From contig FN649736.1 in the NCBI GenBank assembly GCA_000310025.1, positions 4,417,960 through 4,456,045 of the forward strand: DNA of 38,086 nucleotides, read 5' to 3'. The translations under genes and the position numbers were made by a program. Under the pieces are notes generated by a model, which made no database searches, was not told the DNA's origin, and worked only from the letters and a program-made list of their open reading frames with translations. Below are positions 25,609 through 37,699 of the stretch, piece after piece; the first letter of the stretch is position 1; each line of letters begins with the position of its first letter. Source of the DNA: Ectocarpus siliculosus. Its lineage: Eukaryota; Sar; Phaeophyceae; Ectocarpales; Ectocarpaceae.

Positions 25609-28600
25609 AGGCGTTCACCTCTTGCGTGTTGTGTTGTTTCGAGGGGTTTTTCACTATCGGGAGGAGGCGCTAGCGTGTAGAACGGCCTGCTTTGTTAACG
25701 ATGGGTTTGTCATGCCCCCCCGAGCCGAGAAGGCCGATCCTCTTTGAGAAGAGTAGCAGAGGGTTGAGAGTGTTCGTTTGTCGACATGGCGCGGTTTGGT
25801 CTACATTAGATTTTATTCCACGAGCAGCCGAGATAGTTGAGAGGTGGTAATCGGAGGGCGTATGGGGTGATGGCGATGAACATATAGACAACGGTTCTTT
25901 CCAGACTTGACATATATTTATTCCGCACTACTGCTGTTTTCCAAACGGGATCATGGCATCAACCCGTGCTTAAGGTTAGTGGCGTGCTGTTCAGCAATAA
26001 TCGTATGGATTTGTCCGCGAGTATTTGTGTTTTTTGTCGGGGGGGTCGAACTTAATATGAAGCGACACCGATTGTTGTTGCGAGACTCGTGGCTTCCGTC
26101 TTCACGTAACCGACGGGAAGAACCCTTGTTCGGGTGTTCTTCAGGCAGGCGGCCCTGCATCATCCAGGCAAGCTGGGTGTCGTCGCATTCAGAGCTACTG
26201 CTGTATCACCATGCATATGGGGGGGGCCAGCTAGACGAGATTTTTATTCGGGGCACTACTCCATGGGTTTTATCTCTCCACGGAACAAGCGGAACGTCAT
26301 CCGCAGACGCAGACGACGCTGCATCCGCACACGACGGGTCTACGCTAGTGTTTACTTACGCCCACAGGAGAGGGTCAGATGTATTTTTTTTTACCTCTGG
26401 AAGGTTGGGGGGGCGTGCGCCGGGTAGGGGGGGGGGGGGGGGAGAGGTTTCAGCATAAGGTAGACCTTTGTCTTTTTCCTTCTTATCGCGGAAGGACGAG
26501 GCCGAACGGGTTTGCAAGTAGTAGGCACGGCGGCGTGGAGAGGGAGGGGGTGATGGTTTATCACGGGGTCGCTATGATCAGAGCGCTGAATGCGCTTGCA
26601 GCTACAAGAGAGGGCGACGAGGTTCGCGACACGGCGAAACGACGTGTGACCTGGTCGATTTTGGGGCGAATTTGTTGATCTGTAGAGTCGCCTGGCTTAC
26701 TGTAGGCTTCGTCTATGATATCTAGGATTGTGAAGTACTTCTTTTACGCGGAGATGTTTGGCGGGTTAACTGTCGGTTTTCATTCTTGAAGGTTGGCTTC
26801 AGTAAATATGGTTGTCTTTGCTGGCTTTCAAATGTTCTCATTAAAACATGGCGTGCGTGTGTTGGTACGAGGATGCGGGACACACGGGGTAAACGTTTTT
26901 TTTTTTTCTGTAATAACAAAGGCAGACGTAACAGGAGATGATTCGTCGGGCGGGAGCCGATTTGGTGAAATCCGGCGTTGCTTTTATTTTTTGCTCTCGT
27001 TCTTCAGCGTGATATGCTGTAGGATCCCCCCCCCCCCCCCCCCCGGTTGTTGGGTCCTGACCACCTGGCATCCCAAGTTTAAACTAAATCGGAATGGATG
27101 TTATTCCAATACTGAAGGGTGACTCATGCGGTTGAACTACGAACGACGGAAGAATCCGATCAAAAATGGGGAAATCGAATTGCTTCTTTTTTTTTCGACG
27201 TGCTCCTTCCTAAAACACGGTGCCGTACTGTAGTCTGGCACGTGTTTTTTCGCGCAAATTGACTTATTATTTGTAAGACGTTTGGTTTGTACTGCTATGT
27301 GATGCGGTTGTGAGTCGGTCTGGTGTACGTATGGGATGGGTGGTTTGTGTGTTGATGTGTCGGATAATAAGCAGAGAAAAAGCGGCGCGCTTTTGGGGGC
27401 CGCGATATGCGTGAGGGCGAGGAAATAACTTCGTGGGGGCGGGGGGCGGCGAGAGAGAGACGAGTTTGAGATTTTCCGCGCGATGACTGACGCAAAGAAA
27501 AAACGGGTGTAAGCGACAGACCACTCTGAGCGGCTACCATTTTGGTGCAATTTGTACCTGACGGTATGTACCAGACATGGGACGTGAAATGATTTTTTCT
27601 TTCCTGTGATCTTTCGACATGGAAGCGGTGAATCGCGGTAAACCACGCCACCGCAACGTTATATTTGTATATTTGTCGGTAAACTAGTAAAAGCAGTGGC
27701 GCGGGATAGAATGGGCCGGTAGATGCGAAGACAACATCTGTCTCCAGCCGCAACGCACCAAACGGTTCGTAGCACCAGCGCAGGACCACCCTCAGTGGTG
27801 CATTGCTAACGTAACTATACTGCTGGACAACATTCGTGAGGTTCGGAACGATTTGATCACTTTTTTTCTTCTTTCAACCACATCGCTCCTCGGTCGCAGG
27901 TATTGACTCGTAGACAAGTTCTACTCAAGAAACGAGCCCTCCCCCCCCCCCCAAATACACGCACTGCACCAATCACACCGAATATACGGCGTCTAGGTAT
28001 CAGCCGCGTGATACGCGTTGCCATCTACGGCAAACCATCAGGACAACTCAGAACAGAAGTCCATCAATCAACATAGGTTCGGCTGCGCCTTCCTTTCGCC
28101 CCCTTCTCTCGATCCGGGGAATGGGCAAAACACGTCAAGGGGGTTGGGGAAGGTTTGGCCGACAAACCTGTGATATTGAGTTCACGATACAACAACGGCT
28201 TGCATACCTGTATCAAGCTTGGACAGTCTGGCGGTGCTACAAGGACGGTCAGGATCAGTGGGTGCTATCGTTTCGGGAAGGGAACAAAATCGACGACAGC
28301 CAGCAGCGACACACTAGAGCGTCTGCTTACCGCTGGGTGCGTGGTTTTACCGGCGCAGCGGTGAACACAGTGCACCGTACAACAAACACCACGGGAGGGA
28401 ACCAAAAAACAAGAATTTTCCGACTGGTCGGTCTCTTCATGGTGGGGAAGCGGGATAACCACCGAGTACAGTGGTAGAGAGGACAGCTTGTAACATCAAA
28501 CTAGTTTTCTTCTTGAAGAACAACGCCTCTCCGCTCGTGCACTTGTAAATCGTGGGCGCCAAGCACTCCAGTTCACGTCACATGAGCGTCTATGTGGGAC

Positions 28601-28670
28601 CGTGGAAAAGCTTCATGAACGTCAACAAGTGGCAGCAGCAACGGGAACAGCAACACCACAGCCAACAACT

Positions 28671-28716
<46 letters not shown>

Positions 28717-28812
28717 CTGTTCATGTCCAGAGCGGGCTCCAGTCTTGACTCTCACGAACATCAACACTAACACTACCGCCACAAGCACAATCACGACCAC
28801 AACCGCCTGTTA
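25609..28812. other. Intergenic/3' UTR region between KDM5-like and TFIIA-like genes
   Basis: About 3.2 kb without a gene I can support. It contains the G/T-rich 3' flank of the demethylase, a G-run near 26427-26442, a poly-C tract (27027-27044) and a (CAA)n run (about 28672-28712). The frame at 25907-26458 is the longest but is low in coding character, with hydrophobic and Gly/Arg runs and no domain. Confidence 0.5.
28672..28712. repeat. (CAA)n microsatellite
   Basis: A run of CAA units with few interruptions, about 100 bases past the 3' end of the TFIIA-like gene (minus-strand sense). Confidence 0.85.
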
Positions 28813-29349
28813 TCATGGCTCAAAAGGGTCCAGGTTACAATTACACTCGTCGAACACGAACACCAGCCCTTCTCCCTCTATTGCTCCACCCTCCAACTTC
28901 AGCTTCCACTTCTGCCGTGTCCTATTCTTCAAGAACTTGCCAACGTAGTTAGCGGTCACAATCACATCCGGCACCGTAGAGTCCGCCTCTTCCTTTCGCC
29001 CAACCCCCTCCTCAACAGAAGATGATGCCTCCTTGGGTTTGTCAGCTCCTGCCTCGCTCCCGCAACCTTCTCCATCACCGCCGCCGCCGCCGCCGCCATC
29101 GACTTGATTCCCGTCATCCCCTCTAATTGTGCTACTCTGTACACCGTGACCCGAAATTTTTTTCGGCCCAAGGTCAAACTCATCCGCCCCCCGCTCTTCG
29201 TCTCTTGCGGGTTCATCCCCAATAGCCGTGGCTGGCTGTCGACCGTCGGCCTGTGCTGGTTGCCCTTGTCCTGCTGGTGCTGCCTCGGCACACTCGTCCG
29301 TTGTCGTGACCTGCTTCTCTCGTCCCTCAACTTGCGAGGAAGGAGTAGG

Positions 29350-29388
<39 letters not shown>

Positions 29389-30810
29389 ACCAATGGGAGC
29401 AGCAGAGTTGGTGGCGAAGCCAGAGGAGGACGGTGGTGCCTGCTCGAGACGGGGGCCGTTCGTTGCCTCCTTCTCCCGCGGTGGCTCTGCACCAACACCT
29501 CCCTGTGCTACCGCTTGCCCCTGAACTACTGCCGCGGTTTTCTCGCCCCCACCAAGCTCGCCGGCGCCACTGTTTGGTCTCGCTCCTGCCCCCGCGGCCA
29601 GTGACACTCTCCCATCTGCTCCCTGCGTAGGAGCAGCAGCAACGCGTCTTCTTTCCACTGTGGGATCGTTCTCAGCCGTCGCGGCCGTATTGGCGCGGCA
29701 CCTATTGACCCCGGCGGAGGCAACGGCGTTGGTGCTACCGACGCGGTGCTTTTTATTCGCTGCAACGGCCTTTAGCACGAACTTCCTCTTGGGCGTGCGC
29801 GTTGCTGTTGCTGCGTCTGCCGTTGCGACGCTTTGCTCGTTTCTACGAGGCAGACTTGCCGTCTGCGGCCAAGCACCAGTAGAACGCCGCAGGTCTGATG
29901 ACGCTGCGCTACGCCGCGAGGGCCGTGTATCCGCTGGTGCAACCGTCAAAATCCTGTGCATCACCTCCGCCTCTGATGGTAGAGGGCGCTTGTACATGTC
30001 GCGCCATGCCTGATTAGTTGAGCAAGAAATATCCGAACAGGATGGGTAGGGGGCACGCGGTTTGGGCACCAGGGCGGGAGGGACAAGAAGCGTTACTTCC
30101 ACCCGGGCGCTGACACCGATCACGCACCGCCTTCAGTGTGAAGAAGCTCAGGTTGGGGAAGGATCGCGATGCCCACCAGTGTGTGTCAACTTTTTATCGA
30201 AAACACGTTCGTCTACCGCTTCAAAAAGGGAGGGGGGGGGACAAGGATAGGGGTGGAGGAAAGAGGTGCTGTGATGCCATCCGTGTGCATGGAACAGCCT
30301 TGTACAACGCGCATCACGCGGGGCTCGTTCAAGTCTCACCTCGTCTACCTTGCCGGCTAGGGCGGTGGCGGCAGCACGATCTCCCCCGGCCGCGGCTAAT
30401 CGTGTCTCGAGCCGAGCAGTAACCGTTTCCACCACCTGTTACATGATGCGGTTGGGCTTACTATGTTTATATTTAATAGTATTAAGGGGGTGTCTATCAA
30501 TAGACGAACGCAGCGCCCCTGTTGGATCGATCATGTGGCGGGACAACCATGTTGCCTGCTACTCGAACCGCAAGAGTTCGTGAGGTCTGAGGTCTATATA
30601 GCATACAGCAGTAGGTAGAGAATCGTGCTAATAGCACAGGTAGCGGCTTGGGGTGCAACATACAAACAAGCGCACCTTGGCGAAGGCTCTCGACCCATGC
30701 CCGTAAGGCCCGCTCGTGAGCAATGTCTCCTCTCCTTGTCTCGACTTGGAGCGAACGGGTGCCTTCGACTTCTTCCGCTTTTTTTCCCTGGAAATTTCAA
30801 AGCCATCCAT
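28813..30810 (-). CDS. TFIIA large-subunit (alpha/beta, TOA1)-like protein, 3 exons
   Basis: Exons 30810-30676, 30435-30340 and 30009-28813 (TGA stop), all phase 0 with GT/AG introns; the last acceptor is preceded by a CTAAT branch-like motif. The product is about 475 aa. The C-terminus has the beta-barrel signature of TFIIA: VIVTANY, then RTRQKWKLKLEGGAIEGEG, then VFVFDE, behind an acidic/Gly-rich linker. Joining exons 2 and 3 gives VVETVTARLETRLAAAGGDR ... AWRDMYKR. This fits the family's N-terminal helical bundle (V-I-x-x-V ... GG ... LW-x-K), where the beginning and end of the protein are conserved and the middle is not. The middle here is Ala/Gly/Gln-rich with an eight-Ala run. An extra ~45-residue basic N-terminus (REKKRKKSKAPVRSKSR) is unusual. 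TFIIA stabilises TBP on TATA DNA in the nucleus. The C-terminal match is good, the N-terminal one moderate. Confidence 0.65.
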
Positions 30811-31531
30811 GATTTCGGCGCGCGCCTACAAAAGCCGCAATCGTTGCCTCAATTCAGGGCAGAAGGACGTCCAACAACAGGGTGGCCAACGTGCATAACG
30901 TTCTCTATCCTCTGTACTACAGCAGTAGTCCTCTGGCTCTGAGCGGCAACGTACAGTGGGGGATACGCAGATGGTACACGGAGTTGCAATGGTTCGCGGG
31001 GCGACAAGGCGTAGAACCCCTCTTTTCGTCCAAGGCTGCAGGCTGCAGGTCAAGGCACGAACACCGCCAGCAGCAGCACAGCAGTGGAGCGCTCAGGCGC
31101 GAACCTCTTTCTATCCACCCCATCTCACGCACACGCTTCACCTCCCTGTTCGGCCCGAGGCCGACCAACGCGCGACAAAGACGGACAAACGCGCCGATAC
31201 GGCGGTGCTGCTGCGCTACATACTGCCTCGGTGGGATCTCTCCTCAAACTGACCCCACCGGTGTCGGTTGTTAGCGCTCCTGCTACCCCGTGGCGTCTGA
31301 GGAAGTGGCGGTGTGTCGTCTTTACGTCCTGGGGCCAACCTTGTTGCCGAGAGAGCCTTGCCTGCAGCGGCAGCAGGCGCAGCAGACATCTGCTCGTTTG
31401 CTGCGCAGGTCGATACGAAAGATCACGATCTGAATCCTACCAAAATACCGAGGAGGCTTGGCTGCCCAAGTCTGGTGAGGAGGCTGCCGCATCGGCTTGC
31501 GCATAGTACTCGCACTCGCCGAGTGACCATC
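30811..31531. promoter_or_regulatory. Shared upstream region of the divergent TFIIA-like and WLxxRK-repeat genes
   Basis: About 720 bp separates two divergent start codons, so it should hold both promoters and 5' UTRs. Open frames here are short and have no recognisable domain. I see no clear TATA box at a convincing distance on either side. Confidence 0.5.
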
Positions 31532-34134
31532 ATGGCGGCGGCGGTAGCAACAAATATCGCGAGCGGGCAAGGGCCGGCGTACGTCCTCTGCGCCCTTCCG
31601 TACCGCACCGATGCGGAGCGGGAGGACTGGGGGCTAGACACGGCCCTGGCGATCGTGGAGGAAGCGGTCGAGGCCTTCGATCCACAGAGGATGCAAGCGC
31701 GGCCAGCGAGAACCAGCTGGCCCCCGGAGCTGCAGGACAAGGCTAAGGTACGCTGGTGGTGAAGCTTGTGGTGGCGTGCGATAGTATTGCACTCGTTGAA
31801 TGTACGATAACTTGGCGACGCTTGAATCGCCCATAAGCTCTGACGGTGAGATCGCACACTAAGTCGGGTCGTACGCGCCATGTGATGGGGATTTCAACAG
31901 GTGGAAAGCTTGCCCTGCTTGAGCGATACCCGTGTGTGTTTGTCATGATATTTGTGTCAAGATATAAATGTCCCTGAATATCAAGGCCTGAGCTATTTAG
32001 CATTCGTCTTGAGGGCCCGTGACCAGAGAACCTTATGGCTGACGCATGTGTGACGCTCATCCCCGCTGATCAATTTCTCTCGCGACGCGCCGGCACCACC
32101 TCCCTCGCTCTCTTGCGCGACACCCACGCAGGCGTTGGATACAATCGAGCTGATGCGATCCGCCTACTTCGCTAGAGGATCCAGCAGCCTGCCCGACGTC
32201 AGCGAGCCGGTGCCCAAGATAGAGGATAACTTTTACATGTGGCTCTCCCTCAGGAAGCAGCAGTGGAGAAAACACAGGAGAGACAAGAGGGTCGGCCGGA
32301 AGCTCACCCCAGAGGAAGACTTCCCAAGGTGACGCCGGTTTTCTTGGGGATGAATACCGATGTTGTAGCAACGTAGCAACGCTTTTTGGGGGATACAGGA
32401 GGAGGTTTTATGTTACCCCGATCGCCCGTTTTCATCGTCCCACATGTTGGCCTAGTACTTAGTCGCTGTTCGCAGATTGGCTGGGAAAAGAAACACGGAA
32501 GAAAAGAAAGTAGAATGCTGTTCGGGGGCTTTGCCAGAACTGCTGTATTTCAGTCTTGCAGCGCCACCCCCCGAAGATACCTCATACGATACACGAAGCT
32601 ATGAAAGTACAAGTGCGATTGGAGCAATGTGGCGCGAAAGGTGTTTTTCACACCTTGACCAAAGCCTGTCGATATTGCGGATGAAGACATGGCCACAATA
32701 TCTCCTGCCCCCCCCCCTCCCCCGCTGTGTGATAGCTAACCACCCCTCGACAAGAAAATAACACGACCGAAAATGCAGTATACTTATTTTGTGAGCTTTG
32801 GTGACCCTTGTTTTTTTATCGCCCCCCCTAACTAGATCCCCCACTCGGTGTTTGCCATCGGGATTGGGTTTTCGTCGCTTGGCAACGACGTTGTAAAACA
32901 AGCCAATTCACTTCGTGAACTCGGCAACCAGGTTACCGTTTTTTTTTTACCTCGGTTTTTTTTTTGGCGGTAACCATGATGGTGGTCGAGTAGATCATGT
33001 TGTGCGGGGTCGAGAAACCTCACTCCGCGCAACGGGGGATGATCGCACCACGTTGTGTTAAATGGTCAAGCTTCCTCGAGGCAGTTACACAGTGCTTACA
33101 ACTGTCTCTGGAAGTGAAAGCACCAGAAAATAAATTAAGTTATACGTAGCTGTCATCCGTACGCAAGGAAGTAAGCACAAGATGCCGAACACCCTTAGCA
33201 GGATGCAGCTCACCCTTCATGCGACTCGCCAAATACCTCACGGCACTTCGCGCTTGGTGATGTGAGAGCCTGGTCCGTTGAGAACCCGGCGTGCTCCGTC
33301 CCGGCTTTGTAGGGATGCGAGGTCAATGGTCAAACGACTACGGCATGCACGACTATGAGTACACCCCTTAACGAGGTACATGTAACGACTACGGCATACA
33401 CGGCTATGAGTATCCCCCGCCCCCTTACCTCTTGCTTGAGCCAAGAATGTGTGTTTTTCGTATGCGTACGTTTTGTGACACAGCGGTATTCCGGGTTGGT
33501 TGCTTTACGCTCCACGCGATGGCCTTGGCATTACGACCGTCCCGAACCCGCTGTGACGTTGGACACTCTATTGCCCGCTGCTCACGTTCCGTGCGTATAA
33601 AGATGGCTGCAAGAGCGCAAGTGGCACTGGAAGTCGAGCAAGATGGAGCGCGAGTCCCTCAACACCCCTCGGTTGGAGGAGGACTTTTACACGTGGTTGT
33701 CGGAGCGGAAGAAGGTCTGGCGCCTCCAGAGGCTCGCCCGCAAGCACGGTGGCCGCGGGCTCGCGTCGAACAGCAGCAGCGGGTTTACCCGAGACGGCGT
33801 GGCGGAGCTGCCGGACAACAACTACCAGCACCATCTTCAGCGGCAGAAGCAGCAGAAGCAGAAGCAGCAGCAACAGAAGCCAAAGCAGCAAGGACAACAG
33901 CCGCAGCCGCAGCCGCAGCCGCAGCCGCAGCCGCAGCCGCAGCAGCAGCCGCAACCGCAGCAGCCGCAGCAGCAGCAGCAGCAGCAACAGCAACAGCAGC
34001 AGCAGCAACAACCACAGCAGTATTACCACCACCAACAGCAACAGCAGCAACAGCAGCAACAGCAGCGGCAGCAGCAGCATCACCACCAACCACAGCAGCA
34101 TCACCACCAACTACAGCAGCAGCAACAGCAACAG

Positions 34135-34176
<42 letters not shown>

Positions 34177-34200
34177 ATGATGATGAGGGGGGTAGGGTGA
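31532..34200 (+). CDS. Unrecognised protein with three ~30-aa WLxxRK repeats and a long polyQ tail, 3 exons
   Basis: Exons 31532-31747, 32132-32328 and 33603-34200 (TGA stop). Borders are GT/AG, with junction phases 0 and 2, giving about 336 aa. The start ATG sits in a good context (ATCATGGCG). I do not recognise the family. Residues ~1-72 are helical (AIVEEAVEAFDP). From about residue 100 three tandem units follow: EDNFYMWLSLRKQQW, EDFPRWLQERKWHW and EDFYTWLSERKKVW. Each is followed by a basic stretch and an L-x-P linker, at a 30-31 residue spacing. The middle unit appears only when exons 2 and 3 are joined, which supports that splice. The last ~120 residues are Gln-dominated (PQ repeats, then QH-rich runs), encoded by CAG/CAA. 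Basic, Trp-rich repeats next to polyQ suggest a nuclear or nucleic-acid-associated role; that is inference. Confidence 0.7.
33283..33415 (-). repeat. Dispersed repeat family A, copy 5 plus partial tandem copy
   Basis: On the minus strand, GTACTCATAGTCGTGCATGCC is followed by GTAGTCGTTTGACCATTGACC, CGCATCCCTAC and GGGACGGAGCACG, matching copies 1 and 2. A second partial unit (GATACTCATAGCCGTGTATG, then CCGTAGTCG) lies beside it at 33374-33415. It is in intron 2 of the WLxxRK-repeat gene. Confidence 0.75.
33835..34180 (+). repeat. CAG/CAA repeat tract encoding polyglutamine
   Basis: An in-frame tract of mixed CAG and CAA, with a CAGCCG (Gln-Pro) block near 33899-33965 and CAC (His) interruptions. 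The CAG/CAA mix indicates selection on the peptide as well as slippage. Confidence 0.9.
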
Positions 34201-34605
34201 TGGGGCTTAGGCAATGGACAGGGGGATTTGTCCGTAGCGTTAGGGTTTGACGCGGAGGCGAAGGATCATAGGTACACGAGATACATCCTGAGTCCGGTCG
34301 GCTTGCATCCCCGTTCCCCTTGTTTGAAGCACCCTCGAAACGACCTGTTTTGATACCTGTTTAGAGACTTGACATTGTTCTGTTTTGTTCGGGGAGGGGT
34401 CATTTTTTGATGACTTTCGCTCTTTCGGCCTAGATGGCTGTGTTAGTGTCAGTTGTCGTCGTGCTCAGCAATGTACAGGCGGATGACCTTGTTTTTTTTT
34501 TGGTCGTTCGTGTTTATTTTGTTTTTGCCCCTTCGTATCGTTGTGGTAGTGTTTCTGTGTGTTTGGTGAGAGATTTGTATCGTGCTGTTGATGAGGTGCA
34601 CCAAG

Positions 34606-34951
34606 TCACGTGCCCATAGTGTTTAGTCTCAAGGGAGCATACGTTTGAATGTTGAAGTCGAGGATGCCGGCGAAATTGGGAGCTGTGATTCTTTTCGCAC
34701 AACGGCATGAGCTCAGTGGCACCCCACCAACGATATTGATTCCATCATAATTGGATGTTAATGCATCTCGGATGCTCATCGCTTCGCTACGCGAAAAAAA
34801 CGGAGAGAGATGGAGCTTGTGCCATCGCACCGCCTTGCTGCTCGTCATCGAAGCGCCTTGTTGGCGAGTTTTCAAGCTCATGCCGCGCAGGTCGTGTCTT
34901 CTCCGCCAGGACAACCTGGCACCGAGCCTTCAACACAAACAAACGCTCCAT
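34606..34951 (-). pseudogene. Possible frameshifted coding remnant
   Basis: On the minus strand an ATG at 34951 opens a 54-codon frame (MERLFVLKARCQVVLAEKTR ...) that stops at 34787. The protein-like character continues in another frame (EAMSIRDALTSNYDGINIVG, then GVPLSSCRC ...) to a TGA at 34606. The switch falls at a T-run (seven T on the minus strand), so a single-base indel, real or a sequencing error, would join about 115 codons. No family is recognised. Confidence 0.35.
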
Positions 34952-36514
34952 GCGGAAGGACAGAGCAATTAACTACAACATGTGCGTCACCGCTTGAGAA
35001 CTTTGCGGCCAAGAACTTGAGGGCTCAACTTTCCCCTCTACAACAAAGTAGAAGAACTTGCAGCCAGCAGGGTTCCCTCTCAACACTCACTGCTGTAAAG
35101 ACTTTGTTCACTCGAACGGGCATTTAGTCTTCCTTGTGATCTTATGTACGTTTTCTAAGAAAGTGATGCTCACGCAACACAGAAACCCGTGAATTTTCGT
35201 TTTCTATTGGTTGTCCACGAAGGAAGTAGGAAGCACGAGCCCCGGGGGCAAGAATAGAGGTTCTCGAGTGATGGCGCCACCTGCACCTTCGCCTTGCACC
35301 AACAAACATTACAAACAGCAGGGGGACGGGAGTACCGTTGCCGCCCCCCCCCGTGGGCCTCTGGGCGACCGACCCATCACCGTTCCGCCTTTCGCTGCGC
35401 AGCGACCGCAACAAGGTAGGATCGTAGTTATGTTCTCTCGCTTGTACATCTTTCTGTCAGACGCTTCGCACGAGAAGCCGTTCGCACGAGAACCCGTTCG
35501 TTGACCCCACACGGCTTGGAGCAGCTCCGCAACATGTCGTGCATGGCCTGCTGCCACTCTTAGGGGGAAAACAGGCGAACTCTGGGCTTCGGTGGTTGGT
35601 TGCGTTGTGTCTCTCCCACCTGAGCCCCCTTGGTGATGTTGGATTCAACCAAGCTTTGTACTCAAGTATGTAACGACAGCAAGAGCAATTTTGGAGGGGC
35701 GCGACAAAATGCGCCAGTCAGCCGCATGTCAACGGCAGCACGCAACACGTTTCTTTCTAACCGATCAAAGGGCTGCAAGATATTAGTACCCATAGGTTTC
35801 GCTCCGAGAAGTCACTGTCGAAGGGTTTTAGTAACAAAACGTCGTTGAAACCATAGAAATTTCCAAATTTCACCGTCATTTGCGCTCCTGCGCACCTGCA
35901 GCCCTCCCAAGAGAAAAAGCACAATTGATCATGCCACTCACAAAACAAAAGAAACACCACTGCTCGTCTCCTCTATGCCCTTCAGTCCCTGCCTCAAATG
36001 TCAAAGGCGAACCGCGCATTCCAACCGCTATCCGTCGTACGTGTTACAAACTCAGATTGGATCTGTAAATAAATCCCTTGGAAGAACACCATACGCGTTG
36101 GCAAATGGGCGATGCTCTTCCAGCCGGCATCACTGAACCTGCAACGTCAGGAATGGACCATGCCCCAGATCCAGTGCCGAACAGGCGTCACTGCCACACA
36201 CAAAACACAGTTTGTCACACTTCCTTGAGTCCTGTCACAGGGTAGTAAGTACCTTTCTGTGATGTTGATCACCTACGTGTTAGTGGTACATATTCTACAA
36301 ACAAAAAACTGTCGCGGTCTCATGGCGTCGCCAGTTGGGCGCAAGGCTCGACCTCGCCAACACATGCATGAACCTGCTCGACACCGATCGTCTTCTCTTC
36401 GATGCAGCATTTCCACGGGCACCGAACATCAAAACCATAACAGTACATGTGCTACTTGGTGCTGCAAGCAACGACCACAGCAAAGCTTGTGAGTGGAAGA
36501 AGGCTATTGTTAGG

Positions 36515-36590
36515 CTGAGCTTGATTCAAACGTCTGAGCTTGATTCAAACGTCTGAGCTTGATTCAAACGTCTGAGCTTGATTCAAACGT
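36515..36590. repeat. 19-bp tandem repeat, four perfect copies
   Basis: CTGAGCTTGATTCAAACGT is repeated four times head to tail without change, then breaks into CTGTCAAATT. It overlaps the end of a protein-like plus-strand open stretch and so disrupts or extends that frame. Confidence 0.95.
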
Positions 36591-37134
36591 CTGTCAAATT
36601 CGATCCACCCTTTGCCAGTCTAGTAAGCCAACCGATCCGCTTAGCTACTGATTCTAGGGTTGCACCGACTAATCATTGCGCCGGACAGGTATCGTTTGGA
36701 AGCGTCTGGTCCATCCTTGCCAACCTAGCCAAGCTCCAAGCACGCTTGGTCACCCCCTTAGCCGACGACACCAAAACAAAATTCGAACTGACATAAGTAG
36801 TCTTCTTATCGTTTGAGGAAATTTGGCCCGCTCGGCATGTGCCGTTTCGCCATGAATCCCCACCCAATACTATACTATCACCCGTCAGCATGTCGATAAA
36901 ATACCTGGCATCACTACGTCAGTGTTCAGAAATTAAAACAGACCCCAAGTATCTATTAATAGATTAATAGCCGTTCTCCACCTCACTTGTCAAGACTTGA
37001 AAAGCATCCCTTTCGACTGCTGTGGCCATATCTCGAACGGGAAGTCTTTATTTGATTGCATGTATTGTAGGTTTTCTGAACAAACAAAAAGCGACTCGCG
37101 GGTAGACGAGACTCCGGAGCGGTCAGCAGCCCTC

Positions 37135-37668
37135 TTATCGCTCCACCAGTTGGAAGGCATGGCCCCTCTCGCGCGCGTGGTCGTTGCTGCCGCCGCTGTG
37201 GCACATGCCGCAGAGATCGTAACCGAAGCATTCGCTGCAGACGTACACGTTTCCCACCACCACCTTGTCGCACCCATCGCTGCATAGTTTGGACAGGGGG
37301 GGGGTACTCTCTGTTTTGCATGCCTCAGCAGTTAGACCAGTGACCACGCGTCCTCGAGAGGGCGGAGTTTGGAGGGGCGGGTGACAAAAAATAATTACGG
37401 GTCGTTGGTGTATCCGGCATGCTTCCAGCGGTCGAGCGCGAGAGACACATCCGGCGCAGCAGGACCAGGGCGAGGAAACAACAAGTGTGCATAAATAGTG
37501 CGCAAAGCGTGGGAAAGGCGGGGAAAGAAACAAAACCGGTTGGTTGGCATGTTACCACGGTCGTAACGTACGGCACAAACACGGCGTGGACCAAGGGGCC
37601 AAGCTACTCTTCTTGCAGACGACGTCGTTTCGCTGCGGGATGAGCGCTTTCGTCTGCAAAACACGGTG

Positions 37669-37699
<31 letters not shown>

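Larger units (their letters stand above)
34201..37134. other. Gene-poor region with degenerate fragments
   Basis: About 2.9 kb between the polyQ gene stop and the ZZ gene stop. It holds the T/G-rich 3' flank of the polyQ gene (to about 34600), a frameshifted minus-strand fragment (34606-34951) and a plus-strand open stretch (about 36275-36556) that reads like protein (LGARLDLANTCMNLLDTD). A 19-bp tandem array (36515-36590) follows. None carries a domain I recognise; decayed transposon pieces are the simplest reading. Confidence 0.45.

Noticed and set aside
25907-26458. Plus-strand 183-codon open frame after the demethylase
   Set aside because: No splice signals, no domain, and erratic composition (FVFFVGGVELN, poly-Gly end). 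More likely 3' flank or intergenic DNA.
33432-34250. Plus-strand 272-codon poly-Ala/Thr frame and the minus-strand poly-Leu frame
   Set aside because: Out-of-frame readings of the CAG tract; the Gln frame is the one continuous with the conserved repeats.
36259-36556. Plus-strand open stretch with LGARLDLANTCMNLLDTD
   Set aside because: Protein-like in part, but it ends in the 19-bp tandem array, has no recognised family and no flanking exons. Noted under the gene-poor region only.
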